From: Dysgonamonadaceae bacterium
Lineage (GTDB): Bacteria > Bacteroidota > Bacteroidia > Bacteroidales > Azobacteroidaceae
Direction: 5' to 3'
Length of the DNA stretch: 37,247 nt
Assembly: GCA_031267615.1 (NCBI GenBank)
Contig: JAIRYM010000100.1
Coordinates: 1-37,247 of the forward strand
In this document: piece by piece, positions 26,983 to 36,309 of the stretch
Layout: each line of letters starts with the position of its first letter
Position numbering within the stretch: position 1 is the first letter of the stretch
Notes under the pieces: generated by a model
The model's input: the letters and a program-made list of their open reading frames with translations, nothing else
Databases searched by the model: none
Told to the model about the DNA's origin: nothing
Made by a program: the position numbers and the translations under genes

Positions 26983-29463
26983 TTAAAGTACATCGGAGTT
27001 AATCAGCACTGTTTCTCCGGCTTTTGTTTTGAACGTCAATAAATCGCCGTTGAGCGTTTCTGCCGGAGTTCCGTTACGGGTAATCCTGACTGCGGCGTTG
27101 CCCCAAGGGTTTTTCAGACGGCAGATCTGTCCTTTTTCGCTGAGGATATTGACATATTCTACATTTCCGGATGCAAGGCGGCTGCTGACAAGGAAGGCAC
27201 CGACGGCTCGGAGTGTTGAAAATTCTGCGTCCTGAGACTTGTCCCAGTTTGGATAGAGGCGTATAGTGCCATCATAACTCTGCATCAGACATTCGTTGAT
27301 GACGAGCGGTAATGCAAAATTTTCGATCCATATTCCCATGGACGCCATGAAATCAAATCTTGTTATGTCATCGTATCGTCCGCCGGTCTGCATACACAGG
27401 TCTGATGCTGTTCCGTTTGGAAGCAGACAGTATTTTACCTGGCGCTTGAATTTTTCTATATCTAAAACGCCTAAACGAGCTCCGGCTGTGCTGAGTGAGA
27501 CGATGTCGTTGCCTCCTTCGTTCTGGTGCGCATGATAGGTGTTGAGCAGTTTATGTTTAATGTCTGCGGGGGCGTCTATGCCGTATTCTTCGCCGGGAAA
27601 GACATGGGTAAGGTTTGCCGGATAGTTGTATACCATTCTGTCTGTCTCTCCGGGGACTGAGGTGTAGATTTCTCCATATTCTGAGGATTCGACGGTGGAA
27701 TAGTCCGGAAGTTTTTCCAAAATCTGTTTGACGTCACGGACGGTGGCGGATTCCTGCCGGTCATACTTCAGTATCCGGACTGCTTCAAGATATGCCTTGA
27801 AGATGAATTTGGTGAGCGTGATGTCGGTAAGCGGATCGTAATTATTCCTGAATCCTGGTTTTAAACTGTAAAGTTCGGGTGGTACGGAGGGTATGATGTG
27901 ATACCGGTCGTCTTTCCACTGCGAACCGTGTGCGTCGGGACGTTTCATGTAGTCGACGAGGAAAAGAACTGCTTGACGGACGGGATTGAATGTACGGTCG
28001 CGCAGAAAGTCCGTATCGATCGAGTATAGATAGTGCCACCAGAGTCCCTGTACTGTCCACGGTGTTTCGCAAACTTCCCAGCCCCAGTCGGGTACGGGAT
28101 ATGGATGGTGAGTCATTTCGACTGGGTATGCGGAATGTGGAAAAAATGCTCCTCGCATCTTGTAGTATTTTTCTGCCCACATCTTGCTTACCGGCAGAAG
28201 ATGGTCTACGAGGTCGGCGTATGGGAGGTTTTTGTCTAAGTGATTGCTGGAAAAGGATAACCAGAAGGGTTGTTGTGTATTGTAGTTCATGTGATAGTCG
28301 CCGTGCCATGCTGTGCCGATGTCTCCGAAGCTCCAGTTTGCAAAAAGGCCGGGGCAGGTCGCGCCGGCTTTGATTGCGCAGTTGTAGAAATAAAGGTTAT
28401 GATACCAGATCTGTTCAAGGAATGTGTCTGATAATGCGATTCCGGATTTGTTCCAGTATTCTTTCCAGCTTGCGACGGTGGCTTCGAAGGCGTTGAGATA
28501 CTGTTCGGGCGTTGGTTCGGGGATGTTTATTTCTTCTGGCTTGATGTCGGTGGCGGATCCTTCTGTGAGACTTATTAATCCTGTGAAGGGTATGTTGCCG
28601 GCTGCGATGTATCGTTCTGCAGGTCTTAGAGGTTCGTCTTCTCCGGTTGCCGGATGCCGAAAACCGTTTGTGAGCGGGCTACTGATACGGGCTTCGAGTC
28701 GAAAAGCTTTGTCGTTCGGGTGTCCGGTATTTATGTCGTATTTATCGGGTTCGAGCGATGGCAGTATTTGTGTGAATCCTAAAGAGATGTCTTCGGTTAC
28801 GGTGTATTTTGGAAATTCTTTTGGGGTTCTTTTGTCGGGCAGGATGCGTATGCGGTTGAAGCAGGAGGGCGCCGGGCGCTGATTTTCGTCTACAAGTCTG
28901 AACCATATTTTGTCTGCGGTCATGTCGGCGAATATTTGCAGGGTGTTTTTTGTGCCGTTACTGTTTAAGAGATATATTTCGCACATTCCGGTTGAGATGT
29001 CGATTTTGTGTCCGAGCATTTCTGTTTTTCTTCTGTCGAATCCCAGTATTACTGTACCGCACGGGAACGGGCGAGGGTAGGGCTTGTCGTAATTGGCATG
29101 CATTTTTTCAAAATAGTCTTTTAGCCATTTGTCGTCGCGAATGTTTTTTATTTCCGGCGGAAGGGATTTTATTTTTGATACGATCTCGTCAAAGGTGAGG
29201 GTTTCGGCTTTATTTTCTTCTGCGATCCGGATGTCCCATACGTTGTTGTGTCCGAAATGGAATGATATGGCGTCGGGACGTGTTGTTACCACCGTTCCCA
29301 TGCCTCCGTTGCCTAATAAGGCGCCTTCGAAGAAGTTTACTGCCGGTTTATTGGTTATAATTGGGTATTGACGCGCTTTTTCTACGGAATTTACTCCGGT
29401 TTGCGCTGCTATGTTTATAATAAATATTGTTTGCAGCAGAATATTTATTGTCAGTTTTTTCAT
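26983..29463 (-). CDS. GH95-like (clan GH-L) glycoside hydrolase, secreted; possible alpha-L-fucosidase-type activity
   Basis: Signal peptide; NFFEGALLGNGGMGTVV; GTAWHGDYHMNYNTQQPFW resembles the GH95 WHGDYHxNxN motif; overlaps upstream GT9 stop by ATGA. Confidence 0.65.
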   Translation of the reverse strand: MKKLTINILLQTIFIINIAAQTGVNSVEKARQYPIITNKPAVNFFEGALLGNGGMGTVVTTRPDAISFHFGHNNVWDIRIAEENKAETLTFDEIVSKIKSLPPEIKNIRDDKWLKDYFEKMHANYDKPYPRPFPCGTVILGFDRRKTEMLGHKIDISTGMCEIYLLNSNGTKNTLQIFADMTADKIWFRLVDENQRPAPSCFNRIRILPDKRTPKEFPKYTVTEDISLGFTQILPSLEPDKYDINTGHPNDKAFRLEARISSPLTNGFRHPATGEDEPLRPAERYIAAGNIPFTGLISLTEGSATDIKPEEINIPEPTPEQYLNAFEATVASWKEYWNKSGIALSDTFLEQIWYHNLYFYNCAIKAGATCPGLFANWSFGDIGTAWHGDYHMNYNTQQPFWLSFSSNHLDKNLPYADLVDHLLPVSKMWAEKYYKMRGAFFPHSAYPVEMTHHPYPVPDWGWEVCETPWTVQGLWWHYLYSIDTDFLRDRTFNPVRQAVLFLVDYMKRPDAHGSQWKDDRYHIIPSVPPELYSLKPGFRNNYDPLTDITLTKFIFKAYLEAVRILKYDRQESATVRDVKQILEKLPDYSTVESSEYGEIYTSVPGETDRMVYNYPANLTHVFPGEEYGIDAPADIKHKLLNTYHAHQNEGGNDIVSLSTAGARLGVLDIEKFKRQVKYCLLPNGTASDLCMQTGGRYDDITRFDFMASMGIWIENFALPLVINECLMQSYDGTIRLYPNWDKSQDAEFSTLRAVGAFLVSSRLASGNVEYVNILSEKGQICRLKNPWGNAAVRITRNGTPAETLNGDLLTFKTKAGETVLINSDVL

Positions 29464-30503
29464 GTTTGATCTGTATCTTTTTTATAAATATTTTTTTCTA
29501 TCTTTTCTACTATCATTTCCGGTGTGATGTTTTTAAGGCAGGCGTATGTGCCTTCTCTGCATTTTTTTGTGCCGTATATGGAGCAGGGACGACATTCGAG
29601 ATCTAACTGTATTATGTTCTCCGGTTTTTGTCTGTATCCGTAGAATCCGGCGTATGGGTGTGTTGATCCGAAGATGGATATGACGGGAGTGTTGACGAGG
29701 GATGCAAAGTGCATATTGGCGGAGTCCATGCTTATCATTACGTCGAGTGTGTTCATCAGCGCGAGCTCTGAACGGAATGGAAATCTGTCTGCTGTTGATT
29801 CTGTGTTGGGATGTTTTCTGGCTAATTTCTCCATGTGTTTTCTCAGTTTTTTGTTGCCGAAAATATATATTCTTGTATCGGGCTGTTTGCTTAATATATT
29901 TATGACTTCGCTTATGAGTGGAAGCGGATAGGTTTTGCTTTTGAAGCTTGCGAATGGCGCTATTCCGATGCGTCTGCCTGTGTGTGGCGTTTTTTTATAG
30001 AATATGTTTCTGAAATTGTTATTTGTTTTGTAGCCTAATTGTCTAAAAACTTTTTTATAGCGCTGGTGGCTTGTTTTTAACTGTTTTAATTTTTTATTTT
30101 TTACTCTGCACAGCGCTCTTTTTTCTTTTCTTTCTTTAAGGATTGTTTTTCTTTTGGAGAATGGAAAGAACAGTTTTATTATTTTTGAGCGTATAACGTC
30201 GTGCATGTCGGCGATATTGATTTTTATTTTCTGTGACGGATAGTCTGCTTTTATTTCTTTTATTTTTTCTTTGACGTCCGATATTAGTCTGAACAGGCCG
30301 AAAATGCCTTTGTGATAACATTCTGTATCTGCGCCGAAGGTTAATATGTTTTTTGGCCTGTTTACAAATATGTTTTGCATGTTCTTTTTTGTCAGAACCA
30401 GAAATATGTCATCCTGATTTTCTCTTGCTATCGTATAGAGCGAGGGTATCAGTATTGCTATGTCGCCAAGCGAGGAGAACCGTATTACTATCGTTATCTT
30501 CAT
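29460..30503 (-). CDS. Glycosyltransferase family 9 (LPS heptosyltransferase-like)
   Basis: MKITIVIRFSSLGDIAILIPSLYTIARE; ALMNTLDVMISMDSANMHFASLVNTPVISIFGSTHPYAGFYGY. Confidence 0.9.
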   Translation of the reverse strand: MKITIVIRFSSLGDIAILIPSLYTIARENQDDIFLVLTKKNMQNIFVNRPKNILTFGADTECYHKGIFGLFRLISDVKEKIKEIKADYPSQKIKINIADMHDVIRSKIIKLFFPFSKRKTILKERKEKRALCRVKNKKLKQLKTSHQRYKKVFRQLGYKTNNNFRNIFYKKTPHTGRRIGIAPFASFKSKTYPLPLISEVINILSKQPDTRIYIFGNKKLRKHMEKLARKHPNTESTADRFPFRSELALMNTLDVMISMDSANMHFASLVNTPVISIFGSTHPYAGFYGYRQKPENIIQLDLECRPCSIYGTKKCREGTYACLKNITPEMIVEKIEKNIYKKDTDQT

Positions 30504-31108
30504 TGCTTTTTGCGGTAAAGTGACGGGTTAAGTTCGGGGTCGTTATACATTTTCATTTGCCGGTATACTTTCATGATTTTTTTTCCTGATGCTATTTCAT
30601 GTACCAGATATTTTATTGAATTTTTCAGGTCTTCCTTTTGTTCGATCAGAATTGACAGCTTGCTGTTACAGTTTGCTTTATGGTCTTCGTCTGCATCTTT
30701 ACGTTCTGCTTCATATTTCCAGTGATATATTTTTATGGCAAGAATGGAGAGTCTGTCTATTGCACAGCCCGGGCTTTCTGTGTTTATTTTTGCATCATAT
30801 TTTGGCTTTGTTTTTTTGTATCTGTCTACAAAATAATCATCGATTAATTCGACTAAATCGGTTCGTTCCTGATTCATTTTGTCTATCCTGCGCTTGATTT
30901 CAAGCGCTTCTGCCGGTTCTATGTCCGGCTTTCTGATGATGTCTTCAAGGTGCCACTGAATATTGTCTACCCAGCATTTTCGATATGCGATCGCTTCGAT
31001 GGAGTCTTTACAGAATGAGTTGTGATACAGTCCGTCTACGGAATCCTGTTCGTGATAATCTTTGATTGCAAGGTCAAAGATTGATGTCATGGTGTCTAAC
31101 AGTCTCAT
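30500..31108 (-). CDS. DUF4254 protein
   Basis: AIAYRKCWVDNIQWHLEDIIRKPDIEPAEALEIKRRIDKMNQERTDLVELIDDYF; DUF4254 commonly adjoins GT9 genes in Bacteroidetes; ATGA overlap with GT9. Confidence 0.82.
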   Translation of the reverse strand: MRLLDTMTSIFDLAIKDYHEQDSVDGLYHNSFCKDSIEAIAYRKCWVDNIQWHLEDIIRKPDIEPAEALEIKRRIDKMNQERTDLVELIDDYFVDRYKKTKPKYDAKINTESPGCAIDRLSILAIKIYHWKYEAERKDADEDHKANCNSKLSILIEQKEDLKNSIKYLVHEIASGKKIMKVYRQMKMYNDPELNPSLYRKKQ

Positions 31109-31141
31109 AAATAATTTTTTTTTTATATTAATAAATCGCTA

Positions 31142-31149
31142 CAAAGGTA
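31142..31149 (-). promoter_or_regulatory. -7 element TACCTTTG for the DUF4254-GT9-GH operon
   Basis: Complement of caaaggta upstream of 31108. Confidence 0.45.
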
Positions 31150-31253
31150 ATACTTTTTTTTAAAAAAAAGCTTTTTACAAAAAAAAAAATAAAATATTTT
31201 TATGTCTCATCTGTTATACATATATATAATGTGTATTTTTTAAAATAATAAGT

Positions 31254-31619
31254 ATGAATTTAAAATTTGCAGGTATGAAAGCAGTAAAAATTATTGGACA
31301 TGTTGTAATGGCGACAGTCGCATTAGTATTATTCGGGTTAATAGTTATGTGGTTATGGAACTGGCTTTTTCCGGATCTTTTCGGTATTAAAACGATTGAT
31401 TTCTGGCATGCTATAGGCTTGCTGATTCTGTCTAAAATCTTTTTCGGAGGTTTTCGTCTTGGCGAACACTGGGGTTACAAGCGTCGATACCACAATGCGC
31501 TGCGTGAGAAGTGGCTTAAGATGAGCGACAGTGAGAGAGAAAAATTTATGACGGATTCGCGTCATGGCTTTGGCAGAAACATTTTCTGCAAAGAAAATCA
31601 GTCTGAAAATCAGTTTTGA
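31254..31619 (+). CDS. Small membrane protein, overlapping the ECF sigma gene
   Basis: One or two TM segments (VVMATVALVLFGLIVMWLWNWLF; FWHAIGLLILSKIFFGGF) and basic tail; start may be 31275. Confidence 0.6.
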   Translation: MNLKFAGMKAVKIIGHVVMATVALVLFGLIVMWLWNWLFPDLFGIKTIDFWHAIGLLILSKIFFGGFRLGEHWGYKRRYHNALREKWLKMSDSEREKFMTDSRHGFGRNIFCKENQSENQF

Positions 31620-32187
31620 CGTGTTAGCCGCCAATAAAGACAATCTGGAATCGCTTATTACAGAGTATCAGCCGCAACTTCGCTCCTTTATCCGGAAAAG
31701 AGTAACGAGCAGCGAAGATGCGGAAGATATTTTGCAGGACGTATGGGAGCGGTTCGTTAAGACGGTAAACGTCGCGATTAATCCTGTAGATCAGGTCTCG
31801 GCGTGGCTATATCGCGTCGCTCAAAACATTATTATCAACCATTTTGTAAAAAAATCCGAATCAGAATTGCCGGCTTACCATGACAGCGACAGCAACGAGT
31901 TTATAAGTAAGGATATTGTAGAAGTTCTGTTCGATGAAACCTCTCCTTCTCCTGAGGCTGAATATTTGCGATCGCTTGTATGGCAGGAACTTAATGACGC
32001 CCTTTCCGAGTTACCGGTCGAGCAGCGAGAGGTATTTGAGCTCACGGAACTGAGCGGAATTTCGATGAAAGAGCTATCAGAAGCTAAAAACATACCGGTA
32101 AACACTCTCCTTTCCAGAAAACACTATGCAGTGCTGCACTTGCGGAAGCGTTTAAGGCTACTGTATCAAGAAGTTATTCTAACTTAG
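31564..32187 (+). CDS. ECF RNA polymerase sigma factor
   Basis: Region 2: YQPQLRSFIRKRVTSSEDAEDILQDVWERF; region 4: ELPVEQREVFELTELSGISMKELSEAKNIPVNTLLSRKHYAVLHLRKRL. Confidence 0.93.
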   Translation: MALAETFSAKKISLKISFDVLAANKDNLESLITEYQPQLRSFIRKRVTSSEDAEDILQDVWERFVKTVNVAINPVDQVSAWLYRVAQNIIINHFVKKSESELPAYHDSDSNEFISKDIVEVLFDETSPSPEAEYLRSLVWQELNDALSELPVEQREVFELTELSGISMKELSEAKNIPVNTLLSRKHYAVLHLRKRLRLLYQEVILT

Positions 32188-32275
32188 CCTTTTTTTCAAT
32201 TTCCCAAAAAGAAATTATTCCAGCTTAAATTTTTTTCCCATTTACCAAGAATAAGTTATTCTGACTTAATACTTT
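32170..32275. repeat. Tandem repeat, 41-bp unit, about 2.6 copies, starting in the 3' end of the sigma gene
   Basis: AAGTTATTCTAACTTA, AAATTATTCCAGCTTA, AAGTTATTCTGACTTA spaced 41 and 41 bp. Confidence 0.8.
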
Positions 32276-32337
32276 CATTATTTTTTATTACGGTTTTGGT
32301 TCTTTTTTTCCTCACAAAGTGTTTGGGATGTAAACAT

Positions 32338-32510
32338 TGTATCTTTCTGGAGCCCCCAACACTTTATAAGAAAAATATGAATTTTTTTTTTCTCTCCAAA
32401 CAGTTTGGCGAGAAAGAAAGAACCATTTCTCAAGAATCTACGGTTTTGGCGCAAAAAAAAGAACCATTTCTCGAGCATATACGCCTTTTTAGAGAAAAAA
32501 AGAATCAAAA
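32338..32510. repeat. Palindrome-rich 41-bp tandem repeat, about 3-4 degenerate copies
   Basis: GAACCATTTCTC at 32420 and 32461 (41 bp); preceding unit has the hairpin TTTCTCtCCAAACaGTTTGGcGAGAAA at about 32389-32415; CCCAACACTTT about 41 bp further upstream. Confidence 0.75.
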
Positions 32511-32543
32511 TCGTGATGTAAAAAAATTTTTTAAAAAAATATT

Positions 32544-32574
32544 TTGTAATTCCAAAAAAAAATATTACCTTTGC
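32544..32574 (+). promoter_or_regulatory. Bacteroidetes-type promoter for the HEAT-DUF1080 gene
   Basis: TTG 32544-32546, 19-bp spacer, TACCTTTGC 32566-32574. Confidence 0.6.
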
Positions 32575-32592
32575 AGTAAGAAAACAGACATT

Positions 32593-34785
32593 ATGAAAAA
32601 AATAATTCTTTTATTAATATTGTGCGCTCCATTATTTAATGCAAAAGCAGATTTTAAGGAAAACATAACCGAAATCTTTAATCAAGAAATAATAAAAGCA
32701 TTAGACGGAGATCAGTCGGAACGCATAGCAGCCACAGTAGCCGAGATTAACAGAAAAAAAGAAGGCAGTATAAAAACTGTACAGAAATCGCTTAAAGACT
32801 TTTCTGCAGAATATCGCAAAGCAGTCCTTAACGCATTTATCCCTTATGCAGACAAAAAATCATGCTCAGCAATTCTCAAAAACTTGCCAAAAAGAAAGCC
32901 CGAAGTAAAAATTGACATCATAAACTTTACAGAAAAAGTAATCAGATACAGAAACAAACGGGACATGATTCACAGTCTGACAACAGGCAAACATACATTA
33001 GTACAAACACTTATAAATGAACTGGAAACCGACAATGCAGCAATAATATCATCTGCCGCCAGTGCCCTGGTCGCATTAGACGACACATTATCTTTAAACG
33101 CGTTTGCAAAGCTGCTGACAAACATAAATCCGGAAATAATCGCTACCGGTAAACAGTCTCTATTGGCAACAAAAGGAGACATAACAACTTACGCCGCATC
33201 AGTAATGCACAACGCGAATGACGAAGGAAAAATCGCCATACTAGACATATTCGCAAGCAGAAAATCAAACAACCTGAAAAAAGTACTGTTTGCAATTCAG
33301 CAAGGCTCACCGGAAGTAAAAACTGCAGCATGCCGCACACTGTTAAAATGGAACGAAGACAGTACCGATTCACTCATCATTGACCTCAGTCAAAACGCGG
33401 TGACACAGGAATATTTGGACAGTGCACTCTCCGAATACGTAAAAAAAGCATCCGAAACCTCAGACACAATAATAATAAATGACAAAAAGATTCAGGAACA
33501 GTCATTAAAACAACATGTATCCGAACCGCCTGACTATACCGGATTCGTACCCCTCTTCAACGGCAAAGACCTCTCAGGATGGAAAGGACTTCTCGCTCAG
33601 CCGTACGATAATCCTGTAAAACGTTCACACTTAAGCCCTTCAAAATTAGAAAGTCTCCAATTCGAAGCCAACAAGCAAATGTATAAAGACTGGGCAGTAG
33701 AAAACGGATCGCTCGTCTTTATCGGACACGGATACAACAACATCTGCACTGAGCGCAAATATGGAGACTTTGAGATGTATGCAGACTGGATGCTGGATCC
33801 TTCAGCATCAGAAGCCGATGCCGGAATCTACCTCAGAGGTACACCCCAGGTGCAAATATGGGACGTCTCCCGCACAAATGTAGGTGCCGAAGTCGGTTCA
33901 GGCGGATTATACAACAATAAGATCCATCCGAGCCGTCCGTTAGCCGTAGCCGACAACCCGCTCGGTGAGTGGAACACAATGTATATCAAGATGACCGGCG
34001 ATCGCGTCACCGTCAAACTTAACGGAATACTTGTCGTTGACAACACTGTATTAGAGAATTATTGGGACCACAGTCAGCCCCTGCCCTCTTTCGAGCAGAT
34101 AGAACTTCAAGCTCATGACAGCAAAGTCTTTTACAGAAATATTTATATCAAAGAACTCCCTCAAAAAGAACCATTCAAACTGTCTGCACAGGAAGAAAAA
34201 GAAGGATTTAAAATACTGTTCGACGGTACAAACATGCACTCGTTCACAGGCGATTTTGTGAATTATAAATTAGAAGACGGCAGTATAACAGTACATCCAA
34301 CGACAAATTTTGGAGGAAATCTTTACACAAAAGATGAATATTCAAACTTTGTATTTCGTTTCGAGTTTCAGTTAACTCCATCCGCAAACAACGGCGTAGG
34401 CATCCGCGCGCCATTAGAAGGAGACAATGCCTATAACGCGATGGAAATCCAGATTCTCGATTGTGAACATCCTGTGTATAAAGACATAATGCAATATCAG
34501 CATCATGGATCCATTTATGGCGTCATGCCTGCCGAACATGGATCAATGCGTCCTGTTGGCGAATGGAACGAAGAAGAAATCTACGCCGACGGCAATCACA
34601 TTCGGGTAACGCTCAATGGTAAAATTATTCTTGATTGCGACATAAGCCAGGTTACAAAAGGCGGTTCGGAAACGCTCGATCATCAAAACCATCCGGGACT
34701 GTTTAATAAATCAGGACATATTGGATTTCTCGGACATGGAAGCGAATTAAAGTTCAGAAACATAAGAATAAAAGAAATAAAATAA
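32593..34785 (+). CDS. Secreted protein with N-terminal HEAT-like region and two DUF1080 (3-keto-disaccharide hydrolase-like) domains
   Basis: Signal peptide [23 protein letters not shown]-like helices; DUF1080 #1 [15 protein letters not shown]...[18 protein letters not shown]1080 #2 [15 protein letters not shown]...[25 protein letters not shown]; start ATG 32593. Confidence 0.88.
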   Translation: MKKIILLLILCAPLFNAKADFKENITEIFNQEIIKALDGDQSERIAATVAEINRKKEGSIKTVQKSLKDFSAEYRKAVLNAFIPYADKKSCSAILKNLPKRKPEVKIDIINFTEKVIRYRNKRDMIHSLTTGKHTLVQTLINELETDNAAIISSAASALVALDDTLSLNAFAKLLTNINPEIIATGKQSLLATKGDITTYAASVMHNANDEGKIAILDIFASRKSNNLKKVLFAIQQGSPEVKTAACRTLLKWNEDSTDSLIIDLSQNAVTQEYLDSALSEYVKKASETSDTIIINDKKIQEQSLKQHVSEPPDYTGFVPLFNGKDLSGWKGLLAQPYDNPVKRSHLSPSKLESLQFEANKQMYKDWAVENGSLVFIGHGYNNICTERKYGDFEMYADWMLDPSASEADAGIYLRGTPQVQIWDVSRTNVGAEVGSGGLYNNKIHPSRPLAVADNPLGEWNTMYIKMTGDRVTVKLNGILVVDNTVLENYWDHSQPLPSFEQIELQAHDSKVFYRNIYIKELPQKEPFKLSAQEEKEGFKILFDGTNMHSFTGDFVNYKLEDGSITVHPTTNFGGNLYTKDEYSNFVFRFEFQLTPSANNGVGIRAPLEGDNAYNAMEIQILDCEHPVYKDIMQYQHHGSIYGVMPAEHGSMRPVGEWNEEEIYADGNHIRVTLNGKIILDCDISQVTKGGSETLDHQNHPGLFNKSGHIGFLGHGSELKFRNIRIKEIK

Positions 34786-34799
34786 AAAAAATATTAAAG

Positions 34800-35633
34800 A
34801 TGAAATTTACAAAAATGCACGGCACCGGTAATGACTATGTGTACATAAACTGTTTTGAGAGGAAAATAGATAATCCCTCAGAATTATCCATTAAACTCAG
34901 TGAAAGGCACAAAGGCATAGGATCAGACGGATTGGTATTGATCATGCCCTCTTTAACCTGTGATTTTCGCATGCGAATGTTTAACGCCGACGGTACTGAA
35001 TCGCAAATGTGTGGCAACGCATCTCGCTGTGTAGGCAAATACGTTTACGACAACAAATTAACAAAAAAAACAGTTATTACGCTCGAGACACAATCAGGAA
35101 TTAAAACCCTGGACCTTTTCGTTATAGACAGCAAAGTAATAAAAGTTACAGTAGATATGGGCGAACCAGTCATTGATACGGCACAAATTCCTGTTATATG
35201 GAAAGAAAATAAACTTATCGGACAGGCAATTAACTTTCCTTCCGGTAAATACACTGTCACTTGCGTATCAATGGGCAATCCTCACGCCGTGATCTTTACA
35301 AAAGATTCCATTGACAAACTTAACTTAGAAAAGATTGGACCTTCATTTGAACATCACACTATGTTTCCAGAAAGAATCAATACTGAATTTGTAGAAATTT
35401 TATCTCCATCCTTTGCGAGGATGCGAGTATGGGAACGGGGAAGTGGAGAAACGCTTGCCTGTGGTACAGGCGCCTGTGCAGTAGCAGTAGCAGGCGTATT
35501 AAACGGCTTACTGGAACGGAAAGCAACAATTTCTCTGCGCGGCGGTAACCTTCAGATCGAATGGAATGTTGAAGACAATCACGTCTATATGACCGGCGAA
35601 ACAGTTACAGTATTTGAAGGGGAACTTATCTGA
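34800..35633 (+). CDS. dapF: Diaminopimelate epimerase
   Basis: [62 protein letters not shown]. Confidence 0.97.
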   Translation: MKFTKMHGTGNDYVYINCFERKIDNPSELSIKLSERHKGIGSDGLVLIMPSLTCDFRMRMFNADGTESQMCGNASRCVGKYVYDNKLTKKTVITLETQSGIKTLDLFVIDSKVIKVTVDMGEPVIDTAQIPVIWKENKLIGQAINFPSGKYTVTCVSMGNPHAVIFTKDSIDKLNLEKIGPSFEHHTMFPERINTEFVEILSPSFARMRVWERGSGETLACGTGACAVAVAGVLNGLLERKATISLRGGNLQIEWNVEDNHVYMTGETVTVFEGELI

Positions 35634-35652
35634 TTTTCACTCCAAGTATATA

Positions 35653-35847
35653 TTAGTATAAAAGCGGCTAGAGAAAATTCATCATAAGCGCAAATTTGCT
35701 TCGCTGTCTAATCTGTCCCTCTGTATTATTGTTTTTAATATGCTGCGGGAGTGAGCGCATGTATGAAATACCTTTCCAGCTTGCACCTACAACGGTTCCG
35801 ACCTTTTAGGAAAATACGCCTAAAATACCATTTTTGATTGTTCCAAT
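35653..35847 (-). pseudogene. Decayed DUF6266-family gene fragment
   Basis: Minus strand I-GTIKNGILGVFS-*-KVGTVVGASWKGISYMRSLPQHIKNNNTEGQIRQRSKFALMMNFL-*; ATT at expected start, internal TAA and TAG. Confidence 0.75.
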
Positions 35848-35889
35848 ATTATTTAAATTTTAATGGTGAATAAATTTATTTTACTTTGA

Positions 35890-36309
35890 TTTCGGTATCG
35901 TGTGAACGATACGAAACTGCCCGGAAAGCCCGATATTGTTTTGCCGAAATATAAGACTGTGATTTTCCTGCACGACTGTTTTTGGCACAGGCACGAGGGT
36001 TGCAAATATGCTTACACTCCAAAAACAAACACAAAATTTTGGGTTGATAAAATTACTTCCAATGCTGATAGGGACAAAGTTAATTTGCAGAAACTTACGG
36101 CTCTGGGTTGGAATGTTTTAACCGTCTGGGAATGTGAAATTAGGCACGAATACAAACACGACATTTCGCCGCTAATTGATAGAATTGAGGTGGTTTTGTT
36201 TGCACAAGTTCCAAAGAAAATGAGTGTAAAATTTTACGAGGAACGCGAAAACGAAATTTTAATGGTTGCCGAAGAACTTGCTGAGTATCAGCGGACACCT
36301 AAACGGTAA
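35890..36309 (+). pseudogene. vsr: N-terminally truncated very-short-patch-repair endonuclease (Vsr-like)
   Basis: FRYRVNDTKLPGKPDIVLPKYKTVIFLHDCFWHRHEGCKYAYTPKTNTKFWVDKI..RDKVNLQKLTALGWNVLTVWECE; in-frame TGA at 35887-35889 immediately before FRYR, and no N-terminal MSxIRSKxT region upstream. Confidence 0.8.

Noticed and set aside
32278-32508. 76-aa minus ORF, and the N-terminal extension of the plus ORF from 32296
   Set aside because: Both are translations of the palindromic repeat region; the true start with a signal peptide is ATG 32593 just after a TACCTTTGC promoter.
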